Positions 50,621 through 59,950 of a stretch of DNA of 64,000 bases are shown here, piece by piece. The number at the start of each line of letters is the position of its first letter. Positions within the stretch are counted from its first letter, which is position 1. This DNA is from an uncultured Bacteroidales bacterium (GTDB lineage: Bacteria; Bacteroidota; Bacteroidia; Bacteroidales; Bacteroidaceae), in contig CADALZ010000014.1 in assembly GCA_902788865.1 (NCBI GenBank), forward strand, positions 1-64,000, given 5' to 3'. The notes beneath the pieces are model-generated. The model saw only the letters and a list, made by a program, of their open reading frames with translations, did no database searches and was not told the origin of the DNA. The position numbers and the translations under genes are program-made.

Positions 50621-51010
50621 ATGAAACTCAATCGTGTGCACCATGTGGCAGTGCTTTGCTCCGACTATGAGCGGAGCCTGACCTTCTATCGCGATGTATT
50701 AGGACTGCAGGTGCTGTCGGAGCACTACCGTGCTGAACGACAGTCGTATAAGACCGATCTGGCGCTGAATGGCGTCTTCGTAGTGGAGCTGTTCTCCTTC
50801 CCTAATCCGCCCCAGCGCCTGACCAACCCCGAAGCTGCTGGCTTGCGCCACTTGGCTTTCGAGGTAGATGATGTAGATGCCGCCAGAAGCGAGGTCATGG
50901 AGAAAGGTGTGCCCTGCGAACAGGTACGCGTTGACCCGCTGAGCGGCAAGAAGTTTGTGTTTTGTTTCGATCCCGATAACCTACCCATAGAGTTTTATGA
51001 AAAAGCTTAG
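50621..51010 (+). CDS. VOC-family protein (glyoxalase/YaeR-like)
   Basis: 129 residues, two beta-alpha-beta-beta-beta modules. His7 or His8 (RVHHVAVLCSDY), Glu56 region (FVVELFSF), His77 (GLRHLAFEV) and Glu126 (LPIEFYE) are candidate metal ligands. It resembles the GloA2/YaeR subgroup, whose substrate is not certain. The TATCTTCG at 50586-50593 is a plausible -7 box. It overlaps the fucosidase gene by 14 bases. Confidence 0.86.
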   Translation: MKLNRVHHVAVLCSDYERSLTFYRDVLGLQVLSEHYRAERQSYKTDLALNGVFVVELFSFPNPPQRLTNPEAAGLRHLAFEVDDVDAARSEVMEKGVPCEQVRVDPLSGKKFVFCFDPDNLPIEFYEKA

Positions 51011-52439
51011 TATCCTTTTCTTGGCTCTCGGATTGGCTGCATGCACTAAGGAAGTGCCTGCCCCAGAGCCTGTGTATCCCATCCCTGCTCAGAAGCAGGT
51101 GAAGTGGCAGCAGATGGAGACGTATGCCTTCATTCACTTCGGACTGAATACGTTCAACGATATGGAGTGGGGGTATGGCGATACAGATCCCATGACTTTC
51201 AACCCTACACATCTCGATGCAGAGCAGTGGGCCAGGACTTTCGCAGAGGCTGGCTTGAAGGGAGTGATTCTCACGGCTAAGCATCATGATGGATTCTGCC
51301 TCTGGCCCACAGAGCTGACCGACTATAACATCAGTCATTCGGCCTATAAAGACGGAAAGGGTGACGTCGTAGGAGAGTTGGCTGCTGCTTGTAAGAAGTA
51401 TGGCTTGAAGTTTGGCGTGTATCTCTCGCCGTGGGATCGCAACAGGGCCGACTATGGGGAGCAGAGCTACGTGGAGTATTATCACGCTCAGCTGCAGGAC
51501 CTTCTCACGCGCTATGGCGATCTCTTTGAGATTTGGTTCGATGGTGCCAATGGTGGTGATGGCTACTATGGTGGGGCCCGCGAGCGCAGAAACATAGACC
51601 GTCGCAACTACTACGATTTCCCCAAGGCATGGGCGATGGTGGAGCAACTGCAACCTGATGCCATTTGCTTCTCTGACGCAGGCCCAGGCTGTCGCTGGGT
51701 GGGCAATGAGCGTGGCATAGCTGGTACTACCAACTGGTCGTTCCTGCGTAGTGCGGACGTGTATCCTGGCTATCCGAATATGGATGAGCTGAACGTGGGA
51801 CATACCGACGGAGATGCTTGGGTAGCTGCTGAGTGTGACGTGTCTATCCGTCCAGGATGGTTCTACCACGAGAGCGAGGATGACCAAGTGAAGACTGCTG
51901 ATGATCTGACGGAGCTTTACTATCAGAGTGTGGGGCGCAATGCCACCCTGCTGCTCAACTTCCCTGTCAACAAGGAAGGACTTATCTCCAAGACTGACTC
52001 CCTGAATGCCGTGCATTTCCACCAGCGCATTCAGCGTGAACTGAATCAGAATCTATTGGTAGGCGCTAAGGTAGAGGCTTCTGAGACGCGTGGGAAGACA
52101 TTCAATGCCAATAAGGTGACAGACGGTGCCTTTGACTCCTACTGGGCCACCTCCGATGGCGTTTCATCAGCTTCACTGACATTCACCTTCCGTGAGCCTA
52201 CAGTCCTCAGCAAGGTGCTGCTGCAGGAGTACATCCCATTGGGACAGCGTGTGAGCCGCTTCTCTGTGGAGGTGCAGAAGGGTGGTGAATGGCAGGCTGT
52301 AGATGCTGGCGAGGAGACCACCACGATAGGCTACAAGCGCATTCTTCGCTTTCCTGAGACCACTGCAGATGCTTTACGCATCACTTTCATAGAATCACGT
52401 GGACCGCTCTGTATCAGCGAGGTAGCAGCTTATAAATAG
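50997..52439 (+). CDS. GH29 alpha-L-fucosidase lipoprotein
   Basis: 480 residues. A lipoprotein signal ends LGLAAC (Cys16). The GH29 barrel includes TAKHHDGFCLWP and EIWFDGANGGDG with the nucleophile Asp; the acid/base is not certain by eye. A C-terminal F5/8-type carbohydrate-binding domain begins near residue 340. It should release fucose from host glycans at the cell surface, supplying the permease operon at 29-31.8 kb. Confidence 0.93.
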   Translation: MKKLSILFLALGLAACTKEVPAPEPVYPIPAQKQVKWQQMETYAFIHFGLNTFNDMEWGYGDTDPMTFNPTHLDAEQWARTFAEAGLKGVILTAKHHDGFCLWPTELTDYNISHSAYKDGKGDVVGELAAACKKYGLKFGVYLSPWDRNRADYGEQSYVEYYHAQLQDLLTRYGDLFEIWFDGANGGDGYYGGARERRNIDRRNYYDFPKAWAMVEQLQPDAICFSDAGPGCRWVGNERGIAGTTNWSFLRSADVYPGYPNMDELNVGHTDGDAWVAAECDVSIRPGWFYHESEDDQVKTADDLTELYYQSVGRNATLLLNFPVNKEGLISKTDSLNAVHFHQRIQRELNQNLLVGAKVEASETRGKTFNANKVTDGAFDSYWATSDGVSSASLTFTFREPTVLSKVLLQEYIPLGQRVSRFSVEVQKGGEWQAVDAGEETTTIGYKRILRFPETTADALRITFIESRGPLCISEVAAYK

Positions 52440-52741
52440 TGCACCCACGCAAAGTGCTTCCGATGCTCTATGTACCCCAAGTCATGCTCATGGGCATACG
52501 CCTCACGCTCTAAACTGATGTGGCGGTAGGCACTGCCTTTTCGGGGCAGACGCAGGAGCCACTCCACCACATACCAGAGGTAGAACCCCACGATGAGCAT
52601 CTCCAGCATCTGGCGTGTGTGGATGCGTTCATGGTTCAGCAAGATGGGGTTCACCACCACTTTTGGCCGCACCAAGATCACCCCAAAGAGGTTGATGGCC
52701 GTGAAGCCCTTGAAGGGTAGAAAGCGATTTCGTATGATCAT
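52430..52741 (-). CDS. Small protein with HExxH motif
   Basis: 103 residues. NHERIHTRQ has the zincin pattern HExxH, and [11 protein letters not shown] 35-40 residues later could supply a third ligand. A hydrophobic segment ([15 protein letters not shown]) lies between, so it may be membrane-attached. Conserved in Bacteroidetes as a hypothetical. Its start overlaps the menD stop (ATGA), so it is co-translated with menD. Confidence 0.75.
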   Translation of the reverse strand: MIIRNRFLPFKGFTAINLFGVILVRPKVVVNPILLNHERIHTRQMLEMLIVGFYLWYVVEWLLRLPRKGSAYRHISLEREAYAHEHDLGYIEHRKHFAWVHYL

Positions 52742-54405
52742 TTCCTCAGCGAGTGGTAATAGTCCTTCAGTAACTTGGCATCCTCAGCCTTGTCTGTAAA
52801 CACCTCCAGCAAGATAGGCTGACGCGTGATAGAAGGCTGCGTGAGCTCACTGATGCCTGCGTCCAGCTCGGCTCCATCGTGTGCCGCCAGATACTTGAAG
52901 CCCCGATCTTCTGCCCAAGCCCGTGCCGAAGCACTGTGCTGGCCGTTGATGAAGCGTGCCGACTGCTCATCGAGCTCCACCTTCGGAAGCGTGTGAAACA
53001 GTTCTCCGCCACCGTTGTTCAGCAGCAAGATGCGGATGTTGGAGCCATAGTTGCCATTCCAGAGCGCATTCATGTCGTAGAAGAAACTCAGGTCGCCTAT
53101 GACGAGGAAGTTGAGCTTCTCATCCATCGTGGCATAGCCCAGAGCCGTAGAGAGCGAGCCGTCTATGCCATTGAGGCCCCTATTGCTCAGCACCTCTACA
53201 TCTTCAGACACGTCGTAGAGCTGGGCGTAGCGCACAGCAGAGCTGTTGGCCAGATGCAGGGCACTGGGCGTAGGCAGGTGCTTCAGCAGTTGGCCCACGG
53301 CTGTCATCTCAGAGTAGGGCAGTTGTGGTGTCTTGATGCCCGCAGCTATCTGTTCCCACGTGCGAGGGTAGGCAGAAGGCACATCCTCTATCAGTGGAGC
53401 TATCTTCTCCAGAAACTCGAAGGGATCCATCTCTATGACGGTGGTCAGAGCCCCTTGGTAGAGGTCGCACACCTCGCCGTCACGACTGATGTGCCAATGT
53501 TCCAGCGGCGGATTGTTGCGCAGGAAATACTTCAGTCGGCGCGAGATGATGTGTCCGCCATAGGTGATGAGCAGCTCAGGGCGCATGTTGGCCATGGTGT
53601 CCTTCGCCATAGGGTAGAGCACCTGGTCAATATGGCGGAGTGGGGTGCCAGGCACCGTCTTGTTGCCTATGCTCTCCGTGATCCAGACGAACTGTTTCGC
53701 CAGTTGCTTCACATACTTCTTGTCGAAGAGGTAGATCAGGCTCATCTGGCCAGCTATCACCATGCGGTTGCGATAGCGGTTCAGTCGCTCTATCAGGGGC
53801 TGGTAGTCGTTGTTATACATATTCAGACCCTCGTAGCGACGTATCACGCGCTCTTCAGGCAGCTCAGTCGCGCTCATGTCGAAGAGCGGCTCTGCGATGG
53901 GCACATTGATGTGAACAGGCCCCCTGCCGTGGTGCGTCATCTCCATCAGAGCCTCATTGATCAGTCGGTTGCTATACCAAGCCTCCTCCTCCGTGTGCAC
54001 ATCAGGCAGGCCGACGCTCTTCTTCACCAGCCCACCGAACACCCCAGGCTGAGGCATCGTCTGTCCGTCCATCTGTCCTATCCAAGCCGCTGGTCGGTCT
54101 GCAGAGATGATGACCAGAGGCACCTGCTGGTAGTAAGCCTCTGCCACAGCAGAATGGAGGTTGAGCAGCGCGCTGCCGCTGGTGCATACCACCGCCACAG
54201 GCTGTCCGCCATGAAGCGCCAGTCCCATGGCATAGAATCCCGCACTGCGCTCATCCGTCACAGGGTAGCATTTGTAGAAGCCAGAGCGAATCAACGTCTG
54301 CGACAAAGGTATGTTCCTGCTGCCAGGGCAGAGCACTATCTGACTGATGCCATGCTCACGTAGCAGCACGGCCAGTTGCTGAATGTTTCGTTTGGTACTA
54401 TACAT
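52738..54405 (-). CDS. menD: SEPHCHC synthase (MenD)
   Basis: 555 residues, thiamine-diphosphate enzyme. The N-terminal [17 protein letters not shown], a central domain and the ThDP motif [10 protein letters not shown]...NNGGGELF are present. It joins isochorismate and 2-oxoglutarate in menaquinone synthesis. It follows a hotdog thioesterase by two bases. The other men genes are not in this window. Confidence 0.95.
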   Translation of the reverse strand: MYSTKRNIQQLAVLLREHGISQIVLCPGSRNIPLSQTLIRSGFYKCYPVTDERSAGFYAMGLALHGGQPVAVVCTSGSALLNLHSAVAEAYYQQVPLVIISADRPAAWIGQMDGQTMPQPGVFGGLVKKSVGLPDVHTEEEAWYSNRLINEALMEMTHHGRGPVHINVPIAEPLFDMSATELPEERVIRRYEGLNMYNNDYQPLIERLNRYRNRMVIAGQMSLIYLFDKKYVKQLAKQFVWITESIGNKTVPGTPLRHIDQVLYPMAKDTMANMRPELLITYGGHIISRRLKYFLRNNPPLEHWHISRDGEVCDLYQGALTTVIEMDPFEFLEKIAPLIEDVPSAYPRTWEQIAAGIKTPQLPYSEMTAVGQLLKHLPTPSALHLANSSAVRYAQLYDVSEDVEVLSNRGLNGIDGSLSTALGYATMDEKLNFLVIGDLSFFYDMNALWNGNYGSNIRILLLNNGGGELFHTLPKVELDEQSARFINGQHSASARAWAEDRGFKYLAAHDGAELDAGISELTQPSITRQPILLEVFTDKAEDAKLLKDYYHSLRK

Positions 54406-54407
54406 CG

Positions 54408-54815
54408 TTATCTACTTTTCTTTATGATCATGTTTACCACTCGCTCCGTAGAGACCAGTTTATCCTCCTCATTCCGTATGTCTACGTTCCACACATGCTG
54501 TCGATGTCCTCTATGCAGCAGGGTCGCCGTGGCCGTGACAGTTTCGCCGACACGAGCCATGTTCAGATGGTTGCCGTTCACCTCTATACCCACGGCTATC
54601 TCCCCCTCTTCACACAGCAGGTGCGATCCCACGCCAGCCAGAGTCTCAGCCAAGGCCAAGGCAGCACCACCGTTCATGATGCCATAGAGTTGGCTGTTTG
54701 AGCCATCTACCACCATGGTGGCCCTGAGCATATCCTCCTGCCACTCTGTGATCTCCATTCCGATGGTGGTTCCAAGTCCCTCCAGCAGGGCGTTCAGTTC
54801 GTTGATATCTTTCAT
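54408..54815 (-). CDS. PaaI-type hotdog thioesterase
   Basis: 135 residues of hotdog fold with [21 protein letters not shown], where the NGG-x-AE pattern is the PaaI/MenI-type active site. Beside menD it is a good candidate for hydrolysing 1,4-dihydroxy-2-naphthoyl-CoA (MenI role); this is inferred from position. Confidence 0.85.
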   Translation of the reverse strand: MKDINELNALLEGLGTTIGMEITEWQEDMLRATMVVDGSNSQLYGIMNGGAALALAETLAGVGSHLLCEEGEIAVGIEVNGNHLNMARVGETVTATATLLHRGHRQHVWNVDIRNEEDKLVSTERVVNMIIKKSR

Positions 54816-54835
54816 ACGTATGACTATTTCAGATA

Positions 54836-54843
54836 CAAAAATA
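54836..54843 (-). promoter_or_regulatory. -7 box of the thioesterase-menD operon
   Basis: TATTTTTG on the minus strand, 20 bases before the thioesterase start. Confidence 0.55.
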
Positions 54844-54920
54844 GGGCTTTTTTTTTAAAAGCCCTATAAGTAGTTCATATTTTAGGAAAAACCCCTCTGC
54901 GCTTCGCAGCGAAGAGGATA

Positions 54921-55024
54921 TTTTTGCATGTTTTAATTTTTTAATCTTTTAATTTTTGAATATTACGGCAAGCCGTACTGTTTTTGCATTTTTGCATGTT
55001 TTAATTTTTTAATCTTTTAATTTT
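54921..55024. repeat. Pair of direct repeats of about 35 bases
   Basis: The stretch starting TTTTGCATGTTTTAATTTTT occurs at 54922-54957 and again at 54990-55024, separated by TATTACGGCAAGCCGTA, itself a small hairpin. The second copy reaches into the end of the decayed muramidase-like gene. It could be duplication by slippage or recombination. Confidence 0.7.
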
Positions 55025-55430
55025 GCACATCTCACAGGGAAAGCTAATTTCCAGCCTTCCTCAATGTGCAATGTTGGCACCTCTGCGGGCTTGATGCCGT
55101 TCTCCACACACGTCATCGCGATGAGGATGGGTTGCAGCACTCGGTAGCCCTCTGCCGTGCGAGGCTCTGGTAGGGGCTGCATGCCCGCCCGTCCTGTGAG
55201 CTTTATCACTTGGTGCAGATATGCACTGGTATCGTTGTTGTCCTCTGGGGGTGCCCAGCGGTGGATGATTTGGTACAGGCAGAAGGTCTTGCCAGCCTTC
55301 GTAAATGTTTCATAGTACGTCTGCAAGATCTATATTCCCTATCTGTCTGTGCCTCTGCTCTTCCCTGCCACTGGCTGTGCCCGTGGCGGATATTCAGCGG
55401 ATTATTGTTCCTTAGTCCTCTTGAGTTCAT
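55009..55430 (-). pseudogene. Decayed phage-type muramidase (structural protein P5-like)
   Basis: The N-terminal frame (start 55430, MNSRGLRNNNPLNIRHG...TDREYRS) and the C-terminal frame (to 55009; YETFTKAGKTF...IHRWAPPEDNND) belong to one protein but are out of frame near 55330. About 15 residues expected between TDREY and LQTYYETF are missing, so an internal deletion shifted the frame. Relatives occur beside VirE/DUF3987 genes in Bacteroidetes and resemble phage lysis proteins. Confidence 0.75.
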
Positions 55431-55801
55431 TTTTGAATTATATAATATTTCTTATTAACGTTTATTCGTTTGCTTTTAGGGAACGCAATGTAGTATGCAG
55501 CATCAAGCGCTTTTATATTGACCTTGCGTATGCCTATGCCTAGATAGATGGCGGTGATGGCTCGTAGCAATTCTCGATGTGTACGTGAGCATAGTGAAGG
55601 TGGCGGCAGTTCGTTCAGGCCTTCCTGTTCACATAGATTGCACACCTCCCAGATGAAATCATCTGTAGCCAGTGAACCAAACCAATCTTTCAGCACTCTA
55701 CGTATGCAGAAGCGCTTGTGTTGCTCTCCGAAGAGCTGCCTCGTGCGCTCCAGCTGTAGCCAGAGCTGCACGAAACATTCCTTGTTGTTTAGGATTTCCA
55801 T
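55427..55801 (-). CDS. Hypothetical protein of the VirE cluster
   Basis: 124 residues from the ATG at 55801 (MEILNNKECFVQLWLQLERT). It has a helical core and a basic C-terminus (PKSKRINVNKKYY). No domain recognised. It sits between the VirE protein gene and the decayed muramidase, overlapping the latter's start, as in similar clusters. Confidence 0.65.
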   Translation of the reverse strand: MEILNNKECFVQLWLQLERTRQLFGEQHKRFCIRRVLKDWFGSLATDDFIWEVCNLCEQEGLNELPPPSLCSRTHRELLRAITAIYLGIGIRKVNIKALDAAYYIAFPKSKRINVNKKYYIIQK

Positions 55802-55849
55802 ATTCAAATTGAAAATGACCAAATGACCATCGTGACCATCTTGACCACC

Positions 55850-58228
55850 TCACTTCTTCTGATACTTTCCATCCTGCATCTGCACTATCAATCCCTGTTT
55901 ACGCCAGTTCTTCAGCATCTGACGCACACTGTTGTGAGTCACCCCCGAACCTTTCATGGCTACGCTATACTGCATAGCTTGGCCGAAGGTGAATTGCATA
56001 CTCAGGCACTCATAGATGGAGTCGTTTTTACCCCGTTTCATCCTGTCTCCATTCTGATACCCTGCATAGTCGCGACTGCTGAAAGCATTTTCTATGCGCT
56101 CACGGAAGAAGTACAGGGCATTTTCCAGCAGCGAGTCGGCTATCAGGTCGTATGCCTCCATCATCTGTGGTGTCTGCGCCTTCAGGAGCAGCTCCCGCCA
56201 GAGGTTTGGAAACTGCTTCAGGCGCGTCTCTGCACCACTAACCCCATGTTTCTGAATAAGCCCTTCACACACGCGGCAGAGCATCAGGCAGCAAGTCATG
56301 CGTTGAGCTGTCACGCAGACACGGAAACGTTGGCGAGCCTTTACCTTGTCATCGTTCATCATTGTCTCCATGCGGATGCGTTCCAGCCACTCACGTCCCT
56401 TGGCTTCGAGCTTTGGCAGCACCACCTCACCTTGCATCAGCGGCAGCAGGTGTGCTATCTGCTGTATGCGTTCCGTCTGCCTCGAGGTCAGCACTCGTGG
56501 CTTTTCCTCCAGAGGTGCATAGGTGTTATCTGGGGTGCGTGCTATGGCTATGCGGCTTTGGAAGCCATCCGTATAGTTGTTCACCACGCGATAGAGTGCA
56601 TCAGGAGTGCCACACATCGTCACGTTCCACAGCAGCTGCTTGATGTGCACGTTCACAGCTTCTGCGCTGCGTGCCTCTCGCTCGTAGGAGGTGCCATCGT
56701 AGCTTTGTCGCAACATCACGGAGAAGTCGCTCAATGTCGATTTCCATTTCTGTGCCACCGTGTCGGCTTCAGGAGTGAAGGAGAACGCATGCTTCCCCTC
56801 CGTGTTGGCCAGTCGCTCAGCCAGGTTGGCCACCGTGTTGTTCAGTGTCAGGCAACGCACAGGCAGTTTCGGTTCTTCTGGCTGCTCCTTCTTGTTCTTA
56901 GCTGCCCGTTTCTTCACGCGCCACTCATCTTCCTGCATTTGGTAGAGAGTGTCTTGCGCCTTTACCTCGCTCATCCAAACGTCCACTACAGGGTCGATAG
57001 AGCCTTTCCCTGATGCAAAGTCGCCAGCGATGTAAGCGATGAGATTCAACCCCTTCTTCTGACCATGAACATCAAGTGTCACTCCTGTGGCCAGTGCGCC
57101 TATGCAGGGACAGACGGCAGTCACTACGGGCATTGAGAGGGCTGTTCCTACAGCGTCTATGGACTCCTTGATGCCTTGGGGCATCTTTCTGATTGAGAAT
57201 TGAGGATTGAGCATTGAGGGAGCCTCCTCCTCAGCAAGGTCTGTCTCTTCCGTCGGCTTGTAAGCATCTGCCTTGCTCTGAGCCTTGGCATTGATTTCGC
57301 GCAGGGATGCGTTCATGAAACCCTTGTCGGCATCATACTTATCATAGAAGTAGTTGATGAGCTTGCTGCAATCCTCTGTCTGCGAGTAGTTGGGCAGTCG
57401 CTGAGCCACCACAGCGAGCAGCTGTCCGCGGCTCATCAGCTTACCCACACCCACCGAGAGCACGGCCATGAGGTTAGAGTGCCAGTTGTGCTCCCCCCAC
57501 ACATCCATCATGTCCGAGTTCAATCCTGCCTGCTTGGCGCAGAGGTCGAAGGCAGCCAGTGAGGTAGGAGAGGCTTCTTCCGCCTCCGTTTCCTGCTCAT
57601 ACGGGTGTGATGGTTCCTGTTTCTGAGGTGCCGATGTGCTTTTAGGTTCCGTGACCCGTTTCACCTCAACCACCTCGAAGATCTTGTCGTCCAGGAAGAG
57701 CAGCTCCTCACTGCTGGCAGTGGTAGTGAAAAACACACGTGTGATGTCTTTTGCCTTGTCATCGAACTTCACCCCCAGCAAGTCACTTGCCCATCTCAGA
57801 TTATCCTCCTGTGATAGTTCTGGGCGGCGATTGAATACTAGGTGGTAGCCCTTGGTGGCCGAGCGTTCCAGCATCCTCAATCCCAGCTCTTCACGGTGGC
57901 TCAGCACTAACTCAGGCACTCCAGCCATGCGTTCAGTGAGCCACGTCTGTCTCTCCTCTGCCGATAGCTCCTCTGGGGCATTGAAGTCGATGTCCATCCC
58001 CACACAGTCGCTCATGCGGGTGGTACCCTTCAGTGAGCCGTCCTCATTAGGCAGGCAGGAGTAGTTCATCTGTATCAGGCGCATTTTCTGTGACTCATCC
58101 CCCCCGCGCACCACCTTCAGTATAGGCTTTTGCTTACCTGAGTCACGCAGTGCCAAATACTCTTCTCTCGAAAGGACGGGGCGCATCATCTTCACCCCGT
58201 CCATGTAGTAAACCAGATTGACACTCAT
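55850..58228 (-). CDS. VirE-N/DUF3987 primase-like protein
   Basis: 792 residues. The N-terminal VirE-like part contains MDIDFNAPEELSAEERQ and YHLVFNRRPELSQED, as in BT4734-type proteins with a primase-like palm. The C-terminal DUF3987 part has a P-loop-like GDFASGKGS near residue 420 and resembles helicase/primase proteins of mobile elements. It probably acts on DNA in replication or transfer of an integrated element. A small OB-like protein gene and a hypothetical precede it. Confidence 0.85.
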   Translation of the reverse strand: MSVNLVYYMDGVKMMRPVLSREEYLALRDSGKQKPILKVVRGGDESQKMRLIQMNYSCLPNEDGSLKGTTRMSDCVGMDIDFNAPEELSAEERQTWLTERMAGVPELVLSHREELGLRMLERSATKGYHLVFNRRPELSQEDNLRWASDLLGVKFDDKAKDITRVFFTTTASSEELLFLDDKIFEVVEVKRVTEPKSTSAPQKQEPSHPYEQETEAEEASPTSLAAFDLCAKQAGLNSDMMDVWGEHNWHSNLMAVLSVGVGKLMSRGQLLAVVAQRLPNYSQTEDCSKLINYFYDKYDADKGFMNASLREINAKAQSKADAYKPTEETDLAEEEAPSMLNPQFSIRKMPQGIKESIDAVGTALSMPVVTAVCPCIGALATGVTLDVHGQKKGLNLIAYIAGDFASGKGSIDPVVDVWMSEVKAQDTLYQMQEDEWRVKKRAAKNKKEQPEEPKLPVRCLTLNNTVANLAERLANTEGKHAFSFTPEADTVAQKWKSTLSDFSVMLRQSYDGTSYEREARSAEAVNVHIKQLLWNVTMCGTPDALYRVVNNYTDGFQSRIAIARTPDNTYAPLEEKPRVLTSRQTERIQQIAHLLPLMQGEVVLPKLEAKGREWLERIRMETMMNDDKVKARQRFRVCVTAQRMTCCLMLCRVCEGLIQKHGVSGAETRLKQFPNLWRELLLKAQTPQMMEAYDLIADSLLENALYFFRERIENAFSSRDYAGYQNGDRMKRGKNDSIYECLSMQFTFGQAMQYSVAMKGSGVTHNSVRQMLKNWRKQGLIVQMQDGKYQKK

Positions 58229-58234
58229 AAGCTT

Positions 58235-58627
58235 TTACCATTGAGTTTCTGTTTGACGTGTCTTGATGAAGGCCTGCTGTTCATCCGTTTCATCACGGTG
58301 CATAGCCTCTATGAGTGCCTTGCCCAGTTTCTTGGGGAAACGCAGCTGGAAAATCACGCTTGTCCGTGTCTCCTTCACCTCGCCATGAGCCGTGCGGAAG
58401 AGTTCCTGATAACGGTTGCCACTGCCTTTGGCATAGGCATAGAAGTGGCTTGTGCCATCATCTTCAGTTACCATTCGTCCCTTCTGACTCACCTGATTAG
58501 CTCCAGCTACAATGTGCTGCCCCTCCTCAAACCCACATGGGTAGATGTTGATGTTTCCATTCTGATTGAACACTGTCTGTGTTTCCATCTGGAGATTCTC
58601 GATAAATACAATTTTTTTGTTGTACAT
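58235..58627 (-). CDS. Hypothetical protein upstream of the VirE gene
   Basis: 130 residues from the ATG at 58627 (MYNKKIVFIENL); an internal ATG at 58588 is the alternative. It contains INIYPCGFEEGQHIVAGANQ and VIFQLRFPKKLGKAL. No known domain. It lies six bases before the VirE gene and after the small OB-like gene. Confidence 0.68.
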   Translation of the reverse strand: MYNKKIVFIENLQMETQTVFNQNGNINIYPCGFEEGQHIVAGANQVSQKGRMVTEDDGTSHFYAYAKGSGNRYQELFRTAHGEVKETRTSVIFQLRFPKKLGKALIEAMHRDETDEQQAFIKTRQTETQW

Positions 58628-58712
58628 ACTGAATTGTTTTTGTGAGAAGAAGGTCAGATTCTTTGGCCATTTACTCGAGAACATCCTCCTCACTCCAACT
58701 CAGGTTAAGCAT

Positions 58713-58988
58713 TTAAAGATTAACGATATCGTTTGCTATCACATCCTGAAAATAGGAGCCATTAGATTCGTGCGTCTGAAAACGTAGCGAAGCAATGACC
58801 GTCTTGCCTACAGCAAACTTACAGAGAGCGAGGTTGCCGAACATCGCACAGATGTACTCATCCTCATAGTCACCACCAAGCTCCTTGAGCCTGATCATCG
58901 ACTTGGCCAGTTGGCCGTTGTCGGCTTTCTTACTCGGCACATAGACAGGTTCTGTCTGTGCCACAACTTTGCAGATAATATTTTTCAT
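58713..58988 (-). CDS. Small OB-like protein of the VirE cluster
   Basis: 91 residues. A beta-rich segment (EYICAMFGNLALCKFAVG, TVIASLRFQTHES, YFQDVIANDI) resembles an OB fold such as a single-strand DNA-binding protein; weak evidence. First gene of the cluster, with a -7 box 38 bases upstream. Confidence 0.6.
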   Translation of the reverse strand: MKNIICKVVAQTEPVYVPSKKADNGQLAKSMIRLKELGGDYEDEYICAMFGNLALCKFAVGKTVIASLRFQTHESNGSYFQDVIANDIVNL

Positions 58989-59025
58989 TTTATGGCCAAC
59001 GCCGTTAGTGGTCGGTTGACGGGTG

Positions 59026-59033
59026 CAAAGGTA
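59026..59033 (-). promoter_or_regulatory. -7 box of the VirE cluster
   Basis: TACCTTTG on the minus strand. No clear -33 TTTG at the usual distance. Confidence 0.5.
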
Positions 59034-59137
59034 AATACTAAAAGTGGCGGTCGTAGGGCTTTTCGGAAGGTCGTCTCTGACATTCTCTAAGATTCTCCAT
59101 CAATCTCTGTTTTTCTCTGTTTTACTGGAAAAAAGTA

Positions 59138-59170
59138 TAAAAAAAGCACCAGAACCGAGGTCCTGATGCT
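59138..59170 (-). terminator. Terminator of the three-gene QVFNG operon
   Basis: A 12-bp stem with two wobble pairs (59145-59156 with 59159-59170), closing poorly at the loop, then a T run on the minus strand. Confidence 0.75.
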
Positions 59171-59196
59171 TACTATAAAGGATAAAAAGTGGTGCT

Positions 59197-59667
59197 TTAT
59201 CTTTTATAATATTTCGTGAAAGTCTTAAAGCTGTATCCTTCGCCATCTGGCATACCCATTCTTATCAGCTCACGATATGCCTTTTCTGCATTCTGGGGAA
59301 GTAACACTTTGTTATTGGCAGCTAAGCTCGTAAGATACTTGCATATCTCTTGAATACCTTGACGACTTACTAATCGTTTTATCTCTTCGTGTATCTGCCA
59401 TTCCTGCTGACTATCCACCGAGGGATGAATGAAATAAGAAAGCTGCTCATCTATTTCATTATTATAAGCTATATTGTCTTGTTGTGGCAACTGATTATCT
59501 TCTGTATTGTCTTCTTTTGGTCGCTCAGATTGCTGAGTGACATTTGATCCAGGCATTGCGAATACACAACCGCTAATTGGCCCATTGAACACTTGGCAGT
59601 TATCATTCTTTTGATGGATAGTTGGGTTTTTTAATTCCAACTTTACCTTTTTATCATTATTCTCCAT
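59197..59667 (-). CDS. Hypothetical protein with QVFNG motif (156 residues)
   Basis: The N-terminal part has NDNCQVFNGPISGCVFAMPG (about residues 21-40), a low-complexity Gln/Asn/Asp/Glu linker, then a helical C-terminus (IHEEIKRLVSRQGIQEICKY). The QVFNG stretch is shared with the preceding 97-residue protein. Function unknown; similar small proteins occur in Bacteroidetes mobile regions. It overlaps the previous gene by 11 bases. Confidence 0.65.
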   Translation of the reverse strand: MENNDKKVKLELKNPTIHQKNDNCQVFNGPISGCVFAMPGSNVTQQSERPKEDNTEDNQLPQQDNIAYNNEIDEQLSYFIHPSVDSQQEWQIHEEIKRLVSRQGIQEICKYLTSLAANNKVLLPQNAEKAYRELIRMGMPDGEGYSFKTFTKYYKR

Positions 59668-59950
59668 TGTTGTTAGATCTATTAAAATCCGATTCTGTTA
59701 TATCACCATTAAAAACCTGACTATTGATATTTTTCTGAATGATTTTCTTCGTGATGGACTTTTTTATGACTTTCGATGGTTTCCCTACAATCCATTCCAT
59801 AAGATCTTGTTGTTCATCCATTCTATTCAATGCAAACAAAACCTGTTGAATGGATTTGGCATCGTTTCTCTTGGTTGCAAACATGGTTTTCGTGGCTTCT
59901 ACCAGCCGACTTACAAATGCATCTGCAGTTTCTATTGCTATAAACTCCAT
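59657..59950 (-). CDS. Hypothetical protein with QVFNG motif (97 residues)
   Basis: 97 residues. A helical N-terminus (AFVSRLVEATKTMFAT), a Lys-rich middle (KVIKKSITKKIIQKN) and a C-terminal INSQVFNGDITESDFN. The same QVFNGxI string opens the next protein. Overlaps both neighbours, so the three genes are co-translated. Unknown function. Confidence 0.65.
   Translation of the reverse strand: MEFIAIETADAFVSRLVEATKTMFATKRNDAKSIQQVLFALNRMDEQQDLMEWIVGKPSKVIKKSITKKIIQKNINSQVFNGDITESDFNRSNNNGE

Noticed and set aside
52879..54363. 494-codon open frame opposite menD
   Set aside because: Antisense to an intact MenD; rich in His and Arg with no family resemblance.
55823..57013. 396-codon open frame opposite the VirE/DUF3987 gene
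   Set aside because: Antisense to a convincing long protein; no motif or promoter of its own.
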